NCBI GenBank assembly: GCA_021186555.1
Contig: JAJKFL010000007.1
Location: 29,789,177 to 29,853,176 of the forward strand
Direction of reading: 5' to 3'
Length of the DNA: 64,000 nt
From: Reticulitermes speratus
Taxonomy: Eukaryota > Arthropoda > Insecta > Blattodea > Rhinotermitidae
Numbering within the stretch: the first letter of the stretch is position 1; every line of letters starts with the position of its first letter. The translations under genes and the position numbers were made by a program. Positions 1 to 10,507 of the stretch are shown in pieces. The notes beneath the pieces were generated by a model. It worked only from the letters and a program-made list of their open reading frames with translations, was not told the DNA's origin and ran no database searches.

Positions 1-65
1 TGATGGCCAGTTAGCTGGCCGAAACATATGTAGGGCTTGATTTTTAAAACTATTAATGTTTTAAT
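1..65 (+). other. Hammerhead-like hairpin unit, cut by window edge
   Basis: The window opens inside a copy of the hairpin unit found elsewhere here. The stem arms GGCCAG and CTGGCC are followed by GAAACATATGTAGGG, and the shared tail GTGCATGTGTTGG follows about 45 bases later. The 5' outer stem lies left of the window, and the core A before the stem appears to be replaced by G, so this copy is probably degenerate. Confidence 0.55.
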
Positions 66-368
66 AAAAGTGCATGTGTTGGTACAGTTTTTACTAAGCT
101 TCATAGCTGTTCAGTTAAATGGCTGTCCACAGGCTGGGCAACTAGGGTTCAATTCCCAACAGGGGCAGAACATTTTCTCTTTGCCAACACTGTGTTCTGA
201 CTGGTTCTGTAACTGACCCATCCTCCTATTCAGTGAGTACTGAATGTGAAGCTGACCACTTATTTCCATCTCATGCCACAGTCTAGTGTGTGCTGAGCTT
301 TACCTCCACTCCCCACTCTCCCCTGCCATGTGGTTGATATGAAAGTGATAATACAATGTGGTTTACAG

Positions 369-598
369 GAAGTATTCAGACACACGATGCACTATGTATC
401 CTGCCCCTCAACATCCTGAACGAGAAGATCTTTATTTTCGTGTGGTTCTGGTTCATCATTCTGTCTGTGCTGTCTGGCCTTGCCCTCCTCTACAGTATTG
501 GTATAGCAGTGTATCCACCCATTCGTGAGACCATACTGAAAAGGCGCTTCAAATTTAGGGTGCCAGAGGGCGTTGCAACAATAGTAGCCAAGACACAG
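369..598 (+). CDS. Innexin, penultimate coding exon
   Basis: This exon encodes part of an innexin, the protein that forms gap-junction channels in the plasma membrane of invertebrate cells. It begins after the acceptor TTTACAG, with two bases completing a glycine codon, and reads SIQTHDALCILPLNILNEK, then a hydrophobic stretch rich in W and F (the fourth membrane segment, about residues 20-45 of the exon). A basic cytoplasmic stretch, RETILKRRFKFRVPEG, follows. The exon ends KTQ at a GTCAGT donor. The conserved CxLPLNxxNEKIFIFVWFWF block is diagnostic of the family. An upstream ATG within the intron is not the start; the 5' exons lie left of the window. I cannot fix the paralogue, although it reads closest to the inx3 group as I remember it. 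Confidence 0.9.
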
Positions 599-751
599 GT
601 CAGTTTCATTCACATGTTATTATTGAAACTTGTTCATGTTTGTATCATGGATGTCTTCAGGCTGTCACCAACTATTTTAGGTGATGATATGCATATGAAG
701 ACTTAAGTCTCCATACACACACCAATAGGAAATGTAAAGCTGTCCATGTAC

Positions 752-1030
752 AGCTCTGGCCCCTGGGGCTCCAGGAGGCTAAGGCTCCCAGGATTTCTAG
801 ACAGTCTGCACATGAAGGTGGCAAGGTTGTCAGCCCTATGCTCTAGCTGCCTTTACCCCCTAGGAGACATCCCTGACACTCATTGCTGTTAGATGCTGAG
901 ATGACCCCAGGGCCATAGTGTGGCCTGAATGATTAAGTCACTGAAAAATCTCAAAGACCCCATCGGGAACCAAACCCACGACCTTGCAGCTTCTAGCGCA
1001 GTGCCTAAACTTACTGCGCCACCACGCCCC
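752..1030 (-). mobile_element. SINE family B, old diverged copy
   Basis: Reading the - strand, a tRNA-like head (GTGGCGCAGTAAG..., with a box-B-like GGTTTGGTTCCCGATGGG) is followed by the family-B body, including GGCCCTGGGGTC and a CTGGAGCC tail. It is more diverged than the other B copies. A C run at about 1027-1038 abuts the head. Confidence 0.75.
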
Positions 1031-1162
1031 CCCCCCCCATGATAATACCACCAAAAAATCATAATGTATATCTCAAATTCTTCATGTTTTCCAAGTAAAA
1101 CAGATTATGTGTTTGGTCCTATGAGAACTAGGTATAAGAGACATGACACAAAAGAAGGCTTC

Positions 1163-1395
1163 AAATAATGTGTGAGATTTGAGGTTCTCACAGCCATGTT
1201 TCTGTATATTCAGGTTTTCTGGGATGTGACACTGTCATTGGGTGAGTGGTTCCTGGTGTTTTGAACGATTGTACTGCCTTTGTCTTCAAGTGTCAAGGAG
1301 TCCAAGAAGGACTTGCTGACTGCTTGCTGTGGTTCTTTCAAAATGTCGGGAACTACTTGCTCAGTGACATTGCATCACATCTAGGAAGAACCCAC
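1163..1395. repeat. Inverted pair of GAAACGTCGGGAAC-type repeat arms
   Basis: The left arm (about 1165-1305) and the right arm (about 1325-1390) are diverged reverse complements. Each carries a version of the block AATGTCGGGAACTACTTGC followed by GTGACATTGCATCACATC. Related single copies lie near 29.8, 35.8, 47.0, 55.2 and 59.2 kb. The family is related to the hairpin units described in the findings. Confidence 0.55.
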
Positions 1396-1602
1396 GTCTT
1401 CACACATAGAAACTGACATAATTTTTTAAGTTCTGTTCAAAAGTCTTCATATTCAGTTTTCCAAATAGAACTATGCTTGTCACAGAACCACATACTCCAC
1501 TGCACAGTCACTTGTGCTTCTTGTTACTGAACAGTGCATCAAGTAGTTTACAGTTTTAAATTATTCATTGTATTCTGTTAAATACACGCAGTGCTGGAAG
1601 TA

Positions 1603-1891
1603 GGGTAAAGGTAAAGTTCTCCCTAGAACAGGCCACGAAGGCCCAGAGGGGGGAGTAGAGATATATATCTACTCTTTCTTTAACCCTGGCACTAGATGAG
1701 GGTGGGTGGTCAACTCCACGCCCTGGCCGCTTTACCCCCGGAAAAGAGACCCGGTACCCATTGTATAGGAGACTGGGTGGGCCCCAGGGCCGGTCTGGAT
1801 GGGTGCGGAAAATCTCGCCCCCACCGGGATTCTATCTCCGGACCGTCCAGCCCGTAGCGATTCGCTATACCGACTGAGCTATCCCGGCCCA
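1603..1891 (-). mobile_element. SINE family A with 14-bp target-site duplication
   Basis: The - strand begins GGGCCGGGATAGCTCAGTCG, a tRNA box-A head, and continues through a box-B-like region, CCCACCCAGTCTCC, TTTACCCCCGG and the tail CTAGGGAGAACTTTACC. Flanks match as CAGTGCTGGAAGTA (1589-1602) and CAGTGCCGGAAGTA (1892-1905), a 14-bp duplication with one mismatch, which fixes both ends. Confidence 0.9.
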
Positions 1892-2160
1892 CAGTGCCGG
1901 AAGTACTTGAAACAAACATTATAATCATTTTTGAGAAATTTCATGAGTCTGATCTGAGCTTAATATGAAGTATGGGTTACTTCAATAATACGGACAACAA
2001 TGAAATTTCAGAATGACAGATTCCAGTGTAGATGTGTGTGTATCACATATCATCACAATCTGTTGCAGGATTCTGGTAATGCATGTGGACATCCAGACTC
2101 CACTATCCCCATTTGTATTGAGAACTGGTTGCTAACAGTTACAGGCGTGTTATATTTCAG

Positions 2161-2346
2161 GTTGGTGACTTCCTTCTGCTGCACTTGCTTGGCCAGAACT
2201 TGCGCTCAACTGTGTTTGGAGACATACTCATAGAACTCGACACCATGTTAAGCAATGGCAATCTATATCCAACACTGCCGCTCACCTTCGAGATGGCAAC
2301 CATGTCTCCTCAGAAGGACAAGTACATGAAGGACACTGAATCATAA
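2161..2346 (+). CDS. Innexin, last coding exon with stop
   Basis: After acceptor TATATTTCAG the reading frame continues from the KTQ of the previous exon as VGDFLLLHLLGQNLRS, the conserved cytoplasmic motif that follows the fourth membrane segment in innexins. It continues with a short variable tail ending KYMKDTES and TAA at 2344-2346. The 62 codons are open from the splice site and in phase with the exon at 369-598. Together the two exons give the C-terminal 137 residues of a protein that is usually about 350-400 residues long. Nothing in the frame suggests decay. Confidence 0.9.
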   Translation, partial: VGDFLLLHLLGQNLRSTVFGDILIELDTMLSNGNLYPTLPLTFEMATMSPQKDKYMKDTES

Positions 2347-3303
2347 TCTTACATGTCTCAAACACAGGGGCGGAAAATGGAGTTAAGTGAAATCATCATT
2401 AAACATTTGGTTTCCTTTATGTTAAGAAGATTTTATGTATTGATCCTGTAGGTGTGGTTGGTTTAAAAATAAGGCTCCAATTTTGAAGATGTGTCTAATG
2501 ACAGAAAGTAATGTCACGTGCAGAATTCAAAGTTTGCAAGTCGTCTTATCTGTATGTAGACATTAACAACATTCAGATAGAAGCTTTCAGATAAGTTTCA
2601 TAACTTCAGCAGTTCAGACCCCATCTTTCACTGTGCTTACAACCGCCAGTCGTCTTAAGGGCATCTGTCAACATTTCTAATTGCTCTGCCATTCATTCCA
2701 AAACGTATGTTGCCTACAGATGTCAGAGGGACAGTGACCACCTTCCCCTCCAGTTTACTAACCACCTGTTTTGTTCTTAAAACTACCATTGATATCTCTG
2801 TCATTACGAAATTCCTAACGAGTTCAGTGTCACTGACTTACTCTGCTATTATGATATTATTTCCTTCTCAGCAATATTTGGCCTCATATCAATACTTTGC
2901 CACCTGCCACATCAGAAAAGCTGTGATCCTTTTACTGCCAAATTTCACAGTGGAAAAAATTCAAATATCTTTCCAATTTGATCTTTGCACTGAAATCTGG
3001 CTGCAAACAGCACCTAGGGGAGCCAACAGAACTACCTCAGACATGTAAAGCACTGCATTAAGTAGAGTACAGGGACTTTTGCAAGTCAATGTTTGCTGGA
3101 ATATGTCAATCCATCCACAAAAAGTACTTAAAATGCCAAATTTGATAGACACTTCAAATCTAAATATTCTGTTGCGTACATGTTTGGATTTTCTTTTTCA
3201 TTTAGCACATCCCCATTTTGCTTTATAGAATGCAGACTCAATTAATTGCACAGTCTGCACAATTCTCCTCTTATAACCTCTTACATTTAACTCTGATATG
3301 ATT
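2347..3303. other. Innexin 3' region, no other feature seen
   Basis: This is probably innexin 3' UTR grading into non-coding DNA. Open frames here (such as the one at 2707-3048) lack recognisable motifs and splice context. I did not find a canonical polyadenylation hexamer close to the stop. Confidence 0.4.
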
Positions 3304-3449
3304 CAGCTATTATATGTGGCTATCTTCAGGAAGTTCACGTTAAACATAATGAAGAAAACACGTAAATGCACAATGCCATGTATGTGTATATATTTTCTTC
3401 ATGATTTTTAATGTGAACTTCCTGAAGATAACCACATATAACAGCTGAA
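3304..3449. repeat. Inverted repeat, arms of about 55 bp
   Basis: The arm starting CAGCTATTATATGTGGCTAT at 3304 is matched in reverse complement by the arm ending ACATATAACAGCTG near 3449, with a spacer of about 35 bp. The hairpin is long enough to be a small foldback element. I see no clear target-site duplication. Confidence 0.75.
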
Positions 3450-3598
3450 AAATGTCACAATTAACACAGAGAGTGAAATAACAAGGAGAATTGTTGTGCA
3501 GACTTTATAATTTATTCAGTCTACATTACAGTGTTTGGGTTTAAACATAAAGCAGTATGCCAAATTTCACACTGTTGACACCGTGCATCTTCGTCATA

Positions 3599-4079
3599 TT
3601 AAATTAAGTTATTAACCAACCGATGCACACTAAAACCACTTTTTAAGTAGCTTTATTATAAAATTGTTAAAATTGTACCCCTACACGTGTTTCGATCCTA
3701 GGATCATCGTCAGGGGTTTATTGTTAAAGCTACAGTCGCTTCAACACATGATTTAAAATATTCTATCTGCACTTTGAAACATAAGTTAAAATCTTGTAAA
3801 AAGATTCTCTAAAAGTTGTAAAATTATAAAAGCACTGTAGATGGTAGATTGTGGAACTGCTGGCGTGTGGTATTAAAAGCATATGAAATGTTTTTGCGTG
3901 GAGCGGAGTGTACTACGTGTTGTGCAGTGAGGAGTACTACGGTGGAGTCTAGCAATAAACCCCCCTGACGATGATCCTAGGATCGAAACACGTGTAGGGG
4001 TACAATTTTAACAATTTTATAATAAAGCTACTTAAAAAGTGGTTTTAGTGTGCATCGGTTGGTTAATAACTTAATTTAA
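3599..4079. mobile_element. Head-to-head pair of hairpin units
   Basis: The left arm 3599-3722 and right arm 3956-4079 are nearly perfect reverse complements. Both begin, from the outside, with TTAAATTAAGTTATTAACC. Each arm contains the palindromic stem GATCCTAGGATC between TGACGA(T) and GAAACACGTGTAGGGG, and then the tail block GTGCATCGGTTGGTT. The 233-bp interior is unrecognised. CAGTATGCCAAA occurs both at 3553 and at 4080, close to the two ends. Confidence 0.8.
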
Positions 4080-4349
4080 CAGTATGCCAAACTTTGCAGA
4101 ATACGATGTGCTAATTATGTGCCGCGAATATAAAATTATAAAAACATTAGCACAATTAATTACATCTCTGTTAATGGAAACTGCTGCCACACTTCTTGCA
4201 AAAGAGCCACAGAATTTTCAGTTTTACACATGGCGGGAGGGGGGTTAATTGTGCTGTGATCAGCGTCAAATAATAAGCAAGTGTTATTATTACATGTTTA
4301 TGTTTTGTTACTGTAACTTGAGAATGCACAACTATGGTGCACATGTAAT

Positions 4350-4618
4350 CATAGGTGTAACTTTGCTAATAACATTGGGGGGCAGGGGGGAGGGTGGTGA
4401 ATCGACCACAGGTATCAGGAACTTTAATTTATGCCCCTTAAAATGTAGGTTTTTAATTTTTTTCTGTCTTTTACACCACCCAAGTAATCATTCAGAAAAT
4501 ATTTCTTCAATTTTTTATTTGCCCCTTTCCAACTCAGGGGAGGGGGGAAATAAACCCTCATGTACAAATAATATTGGAGGGGCATTTACCCCTTCACACT
4601 CTCCAAGTTACGCCTATG
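4350..4618. mobile_element. hAT-like MITE with 8-bp duplication CATGTAAT
   Basis: Terminal inverted repeats CATAGGTGTAACTTTG and CATAGGCGTAACTTGG bound a 269-bp non-coding element. The flanks are CATGTAAT at 4342-4349 and at 4619-4626. An exact 8-bp target duplication is the hallmark of the hAT superfamily. The interior carries G-rich and C-rich runs and no transposase. Confidence 0.88.
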
Positions 4619-5343
4619 CATGTAATATTCAATATTATATTTTTCCTGTGTTTTCTTAATGTTATTGAGCCTTCAGTTGTTTACGATACTCGTTAAGAAA
4701 CTGTTTTAGGTTGCACAAAACGCGATGAACACGCTTCCTTTAGCTCATCAACCACGAGGACAATGTGTGCCTATTGTGCCTGTACACGCACGAAATGTCA
4801 CGATATGCAATGCTCAAGAGCAAATGCTCCATTAATCTATCTCTTTCACTACTTCTGCTACGTCCCATTAAGTATCACATCCTGTATATGGAGAAAATTT
4901 AAACAGTTCTGTGTAAATAAGACAGTTACTAAGTTAAACAACCTGAGTTTAAAGGTCACTAATATTCCTGTTCACAATGGTGGAGAGATAAGCCGGTGTT
5001 GTAACCGAGTGACAATTATGTGTGTTAAGTTGCATCATTCCAAAGAAATGCTGCCTGTTTAGGTAGTGTATAAATAGCTCTCTGAAGTTTGTGATAAGTG
5101 AGTCCCCTGTAGTTACTGCTTGTGATTATCATATATCACATTGGGAATGTGACAGACAGGCTGCTTATTTCTTATTAAATAAAATAACAAATGTGTTTCT
5201 GTCATGTCACATTCTGATGGGCATGAATAATAATATTCTTGTATGGTTGTGTGTGTGTTTGTGCACTGTACACTGCATTTTGTATCAATAAAACGTTCAA
5301 CTACCGACAGTGTTGTTGTTAGAAGACATGTAAAACTAAAAAA
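4619..5343. other. No feature seen
   Basis: Unrecognised non-coding sequence between the hAT-like element and the SINE-A fossil. Open frames here show no known motif. Confidence 0.4.
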
Positions 5344-5637
5344 AGTAAAGTTGTCCCTGTGCATGCCATGAGGGCATATGGGGGGAACAGAGGTATAGCT
5401 CTGCTCATTCTTAAAACTCTGCACCAAATGAGGTGGGTGGACAGCTCCATCCCCAGTAGCTTTTCTCCACAGGAAAGGGCCCCCAATACCCATGAAGCAG
5501 GAGACTGGGAGGGCCCCAGACACAGTATGGATGCTTCATAGAAGAAACAATGTACTGTCCCTGCCAGGAATCAAAGCTTTGATTTTCAGTTGTCCAGCCT
5601 GTCTCCCAGTCATTATACCAACTGTGATGTCCTGGGT
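5344..5637 (-). mobile_element. SINE family A, diverged subfamily
   Basis: The - strand reads from a tRNA-like head near 5637 through a GGGGCCCTCCCAGTCTCC-like block to a tail at GGGACAACTTTAC (5344). It differs from typical A copies by an insertion next to box B, shared with the copies at 12.9 and 60.3 kb, which suggests an older subfamily. Confidence 0.7.
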
Positions 5638-7168
5638 CTTTGTGAGAAGATATAATCTAAGTTAAATTATCTGACTCCAAATAAAGTTCACATTACCATA
5701 CCAACACCCTAAATCGCTGAATTCAGAAAAAGAGCGAGTATATTCCTTGACACTGAAAATACAGTGGTGGATGAAAGAAAGTTCTACATGATATGCAGCC
5801 TGATGTATTCATAAAAATCTTCTTAGAGATTAGAATATTTTAGGAATAAATGTAATTAATATAAACCAATAATGAAACAAACACACAAGCCTCTAAATTG
5901 CAGCTATTCAAAAATCATTCCCTAGGCAGAGGGCAAAAGTATATATAATAGTACCACATACCATGAACGCGATAGATACGAATATTCTACAGGATACACA
6001 AATTGATGCCTACTTGCAGTTGCTTGTAAATGATTTAACATTCTGCCTAAGTAAAGCCAAATGCCCATAAGAATGGTCATGGATTTTACACCATTTTAAA
6101 TGGTACCCACAAAAACGTAAAATTGGGGTTTCACTGTATTTAGTTTGTCTGTCTGTCCAGCTGCTGTTTCTGACATAAGACAAACTAGCAGTACTGTATG
6201 AGACAGTTTATTAACATCGAACCGAGTACTGCCAAGTGTGTTTTGCTTCAAGCTGTACACCCTGTATATCTCCAGGCCTCCCCCCTTGAACAGCAACAGT
6301 AAAATGGAAACGTGGAATTAAAACAGTTTCAGTTTTTTTTTTAATTTGATATTTTGCCTTGAATTTGTTGCCCCATGACTCAACCTGGCATCCTAGACAG
6401 CCACCTAGTTTGCCTATATGGATGGACGACCCCTGCGAATGTACGTAAGAAGCACACTGTTGTAATAAAATGAAATGAAATGTGTACTTGGCTACGACAG
6501 AATCAGTGTTCCAGTGTTGATCACAGAGTAACTGTACGTCCTGTCACACGCCAAAGAATGGAACCAACTGTAAAACACTGTGTACATACATGACATCTGA
6601 AATGTTCAGTCTGTCGATACATATCACAAGCAACAAAAATAAAAGGCAGAAGATAACAGAAGCAGGTGTAACAATAACTGACCCCTATTATTGTTTAAAC
6701 CTTCTGCAATGGACAGCAAGCCATGATCATTCTGTTGCACTGATCTCAATATTCTCATCACATTATTAATTAGGAGCTGATAAGTCATCCAAAACTCATA
6801 CTGTGATGAAGACCTTAATGCAACATCACACAGGCATAACTTTCACCCGGAATATAATAAGGGATCTAAACCGGCAAGTTAAAATATTTCTACACCTAAT
6901 TCTTTGCTGCTGAATGTCGCAGTGCAGAGTTCGAACCTCTGCTTCAAATTCAGGAAGTCCATGGTTTGAATCTTGGCTCTGTTCTTAATTTCTACATGAA
7001 TATCATTTTGATTTCTTACTGATGTCCACAATTACTTGAAACTTGCTACCTTTTAAAATCATTTATGGGTCATCCTTACTGACAACTGGTATTGTCAAAC
7101 TGATACGTAATAAGCAGGGGCAGTGACTGTTACTCCTAAACGCAGCAAGCTGACATGACATGTCCTAC
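5638..7168. other. DOCK intron, no feature seen
   Basis: This lies on the 3' side of the last visible DOCK exon. I searched the - strand by eye for a continuation of the DOCK frame after WGN(R) and did not find one. The sequence is AT-rich and lacks recognisable repeats. Confidence 0.4.
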
Positions 7169-7317
7169 CTGTTTCCCCAGTCTATCTTCGAAGTGATTTT
7201 CAGTTTCAGCTCCCGCATTTGGTCCTGAGTTAATGTCCCGGTCAGGAGCTGGCGCCTCCAGTCCAGCAGTTCGCGCATCACTTTACGTAACGTAGAGAAT
7301 TTGTACGTCTCCCTGTC
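7169..7317 (-). CDS. spg: DOCK3/4 (sponge) exon, after the SH3 region
   Basis: The - strand exon follows acceptor TTTTGTAG and reads DRETYKFSTLRKVMREL, LDWRRQLLTGTLTQDQMREL and KLKITSKIDWGN. It ends with two bases (AG) before donor GTAGGAC. The block MRELLDWRRQLLTGTL...KIDWGN is characteristic of DOCK proteins, large scaffolds that activate Rac/Rap GTPases at the membrane. It corresponds to the helical stretch after the SH3 domain. It is in phase with the exon at 7787-7883 (469-bp intron). The next exon should begin with one base completing arginine and was not found in the window. Confidence 0.88.
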
Positions 7318-7786
7318 CTACAAAAATGGTTATACCATATACTTTTCAGTGCAACATCCAAATAAAAACGGACACAATACATGTAAATAAAATATTAAAG
7401 GTTTTAACTTTCCTGTGGTATGTAAAGTGACAACAGTGTTGAAATACAGAGTTCTTTATGGACACAATTCAAAAATATGTTCCAGTTACCCCAAAATTCT
7501 GAATAAGAATAATGATAACAATCTTGTGATCCTTACTGGTCCAGATTAATTTCAGTTCTGCCTAAATTCCAGTTCACAGTTTCTTTGTTTACAGTATGAA
7601 AATATCCCCTGATAAATGCAACTGATCCAAAACGTTACGGATTACAGCTGGCAGTGGCAGAAAACTCTACAATAAAAGTGAAATGCATAATGAAACACTG
7701 CAAAAACTACACTGACATCAGATGGAAAGGGTTTAGTTGTCATTATCTTAATTTGCATTTTTTTCAACAAATTCTGGAATACTCAC

Positions 7787-7883
7787 TACGAACAGCCTCT
7801 TCCAGATGTTGCCCCATTCTCGAAGAACCAGTGTCACCTCTCGAACCACTGGATCCTCGATGGGAATCACCGACTCAAACAAC
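7787..7883 (-). CDS. spg: DOCK3/4 (sponge) exon
   Basis: After acceptor TGTGCAG one base completes a glycine codon, then the frame reads [20 protein letters not shown] and [12 protein letters not shown], ending at donor GTGAGT. The pattern (V/I)P.ED..(I/V).E(V/M)T.(V/T)LREW..(M/I)WK.L(Y/F)V is shared with vertebrate DOCK1/3/4. Length is 97 nt: one base plus 32 codons. Phase matches the neighbouring exons exactly, which argues for a functional gene. Confidence 0.9.
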
Positions 7884-8165
7884 CTGCACAGAAAAATATC
7901 CCCAGATATAATGAAACAAAACCAAACCACCCGAGTACACATTCTGATATGGATAAAAACCATACCTTTATTTAGCATTAATAGACATCCATTTATTAAA
8001 ACAAGCATACTTAACAGAATATGTGTACTTTAACATGGGATACAATATGCAAAATCATAGGTAAGATAACAACTATAGTACTATATTGATATTATTTTTA
8101 ACCTACAACAGTCATATGGCACAAAAAATTTTTATATAAATTTCAGTAATTCCCTTTCAAATGTA

Positions 8166-8206
8166 TCATCTTCCTGATGCTAACCAAGCTTGGCTGAAAC
8201 ATGTAG
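8166..8206 (+). other. Degenerate hairpin unit
   Basis: TCCTGATGCTAACC is followed by AAGCTTGGCT and GAAACATGTAGGA. The layout matches the hairpin family (outer TCC/GGA, GAAAC, palindrome ACATGT, TA), but the core lacks GA after CTGAT. It lies in a DOCK intron on the strand opposite to the gene. Confidence 0.5.
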
Positions 8207-8849
8207 GAGTGAGATAAATACAAGTATGGTTGTAACTGATATAAGAATTTGTACTCAGTTTGATTTTGATGGACTGAATAAATACATACATGGTTAATGT
8301 GTTTCAGTGTCCAGATATAGTTTAAGAAACAAACAGCGGTACCAATACAATGGCAGGGTATATGTGTCTGGGGCTTCTAACAGGGCAAAACAATATTAAT
8401 ACTAATTTTATTAGCTGTTTTGAATGATTGAGATGTATTTTATTCCCAAGGGAGGCCACACATTATAACATCTATAGGAATGTCTGGACCCAGATAAAAT
8501 TAAGTACCCTGGAAACACAGAACAGTAAAACATCAAGGAACTATGCAACTTCTTGAATTAACACTGCATTATTGGACTATTGGCTACAACTGGCTGGGCA
8601 GGTATGCTGGATGGGGAAACTAAAAAAATTCTGGTGAGGAATATGTCAGCCAGCTGCAGGAAAAAAATGTGAATCATCATAACATATAAGATACATACAT
8701 TAGCTGATATACTGCTAAGGAATGAATCAGGCAAGCCTCACAATGGTGTAGTAATGACTTCAGAGTATCACATAATTTAGGGCAATTAAAATCTCTTGTT
8801 TGGTTCTGGTCCTCATTATATATCTGATAATCGCCCTCAAATCTGGGCT

Positions 8850-9213
8850 CAAGAGGAGGAAGTGACAGGATACTGGAGAAAACTGCACAATGAGGAGCTT
8901 CATTATTTGTGCTCTCGCCAAATATTATTTGGATGATGATGATTAAATGAGCATGGCATGTGAGGAAGAGAAATGCATACAGAGTTTTGGTTGGAAAAAA
9001 CCTGAACGAAAGACACAACTTGGAAGACCTAGGCATAGATAGGATACAATTAAAATGTTTGTTAAAGGAATGGGATGGGAGGGAATGGACTGGATTCATC
9101 TGGCTCAGGATAGGGGGCCAGTGGTGGGCTCTTGTGAACATGGTATTGAAACTTCGGGTTCTGTAAAATGCAAGAATTTATTGACTAGCTATGGAACAAT
9201 TAGCTTCTCAAAA
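8850..9213 (+). mobile_element. LINE 3' fragment, decayed
   Basis: A decayed copy of the non-LTR retrotransposon tail seen intact at 15333-15776. Recognisable blocks are GAGGAGCTTCATTATTTG, an arginine-rich stretch (LGR-like), GGATTCATCTGGCTCAGG and CTTGTGAACATGGTATTG. The frame is broken by stops and indels. Confidence 0.7.
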
Positions 9214-9227
9214 ATGACTCTGCTCCA

Positions 9228-9228
9228 T

Positions 9229-9271
<43 letters not shown>

Positions 9272-9291
9272 TGGTAGTGGTAGTGGTAGTA
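9228..9291 (+). repeat. (GTA)n / (GTAGTG)n microsatellite
   Basis: Pure GTA triplets followed by GTAGTG repeats. It produces a spurious poly-valine reading frame. Confidence 0.95.
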
Positions 9292-9918
9292 TGAAAGGGA
9301 GGGCGCATGTTCTCAACATCTGCACTGAGGAACATAATGGCCTTCCTCTGTCTGCAGAGGCACATGCCAAAATGCTGTCTTACATTACATCATACTATTT
9401 GCTACCTAATCCTTAACAGGTCACCATTCAAGATAATCGTCACATCTAATTTGACATTGACAACCTTTAACCATTAAAGTAGCATCGTTAAATAACCCAA
9501 GAATAAACCAATTATCATCTGACACTCTTAATAAAATATCTTGGCTTCAAGCGCAATGTTTTATACACATTCTGTACTGCAGACATGAATTCGCACACTA
9601 TCAGGTGTAACAGTCACCAGGTTGTGACAGCAAGAACATATGTGCACACAGAGGCGTTCCTAATGCAGAACAAAACATGCACTGGGCTGTGATACGGAAC
9701 AGGTGTTACATGTGTGAGCATTGTGCTGGGGGACTTTCTGGTGTAAACCTCAGATGGTGACAAAACCTGCTTACTTATAGACAAAGAACTGACAATTTTT
9801 TATGTTTAGTCTTTATCCAACACATTCAGTTTTAATGAAAATTAATAAACAGTCACACACAACTTCATAAGAATGTATTGCAAGGTTCTGTTCATGTAGC
9901 AAATGAATGTGACAACAG

Positions 9919-10045
9919 CATATAAGTTTTAAAACTTTCGCGGCGACATGATTCAATATAGTCTTCTCGGGCGCACAGCCGTGTCAACTTGTTTGAATAC
10001 AACGTTTCGGAGACTAGCTCCGTCCCCATCCTCAGGCAAAACTGA
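9919..10045 (-). mobile_element. 127-bp hairpin unit with 10-bp target-site duplication
   Basis: The - strand reads TCAGTTTTGCCTGAGGATGG, a stem ending CCGAAACGTTGTATTC, and then a conserved body with GTGCGCCCGAGAAGAC and CGCGAAAGTTTTAAAACTTA. Flanks GTGACAACAG at 9909-9918 and 10046-10055 are exact. The same unit, with another duplication, makes up the dimer at 15926-16127. Confidence 0.85.
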
Positions 10046-10380
10046 GTGACAACAGTTACGTGTAGCAATAAAAATAACAGACTGAACAGTTACTAAACAC
10101 CAGTGACATTTTATGAGATGTTTTTATTAATAGTCCCATCAGTCTTGGTCAACTAACACAATCTGAAGACCAGAATCTGCATTATCATCGCTGTGACAGC
10201 CCCGTAGCCCACACATAATTCTACCAAAACACCCTGTACTTTCACTTTAAAGCACCAAACATAAAAATACTGTTCCACATCCCTGCACCAAACTCAACAG
10301 TAAATGTATCCCTGAACAGCACACTTTAAATTCAGGTTTTTAGTTTAAGTTGCAAATTTACAAATAAGTATATAACTTAC

Positions 10381-10436
10381 CCTTCATTATCAATCTTGCA
10401 GGGCTTCAAGTGTATGTATGATGCTGGAAATATGCC
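10381..10436 (-). CDS. spg: DOCK3/4 (sponge) exon, end of SH3 domain
   Basis: After acceptor TTTTACAG the - strand reads GIFPASYIHLKPCKIDNE and ends with GG before donor GTAAGT. GIFPASYIHLK is the conserved last strand of the DOCK SH3 domain. It is joined in phase 0 to the exon at 10723-10763 over a 286-bp intron, and in phase 2 to the exon at 7787-7883 (GG plus G gives glycine). The short intron contains another hairpin unit. Confidence 0.93.
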
Positions 10437-10507
10437 CTGTAAAAAAAAATTCCAATGATAAATAATATTCCTAATTGAAAAAAAAACTGTGAAACTGTAA
10501 AACCTTG

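Larger units (their letters stand above)
599..2160 (+). other. Innexin intron packed with repeats
   Basis: This intron runs from donor GTCAGT to acceptor TATATTTCAG. It holds an old SINE-B, an inverted hairpin element and a young SINE-A with target-site duplication, listed separately. I see no other coding potential in it. Confidence 0.8.

Noticed and set aside
9055-9294. Reading frame ending in a valine run
   Set aside because: LINE fragment running into a GTA microsatellite.
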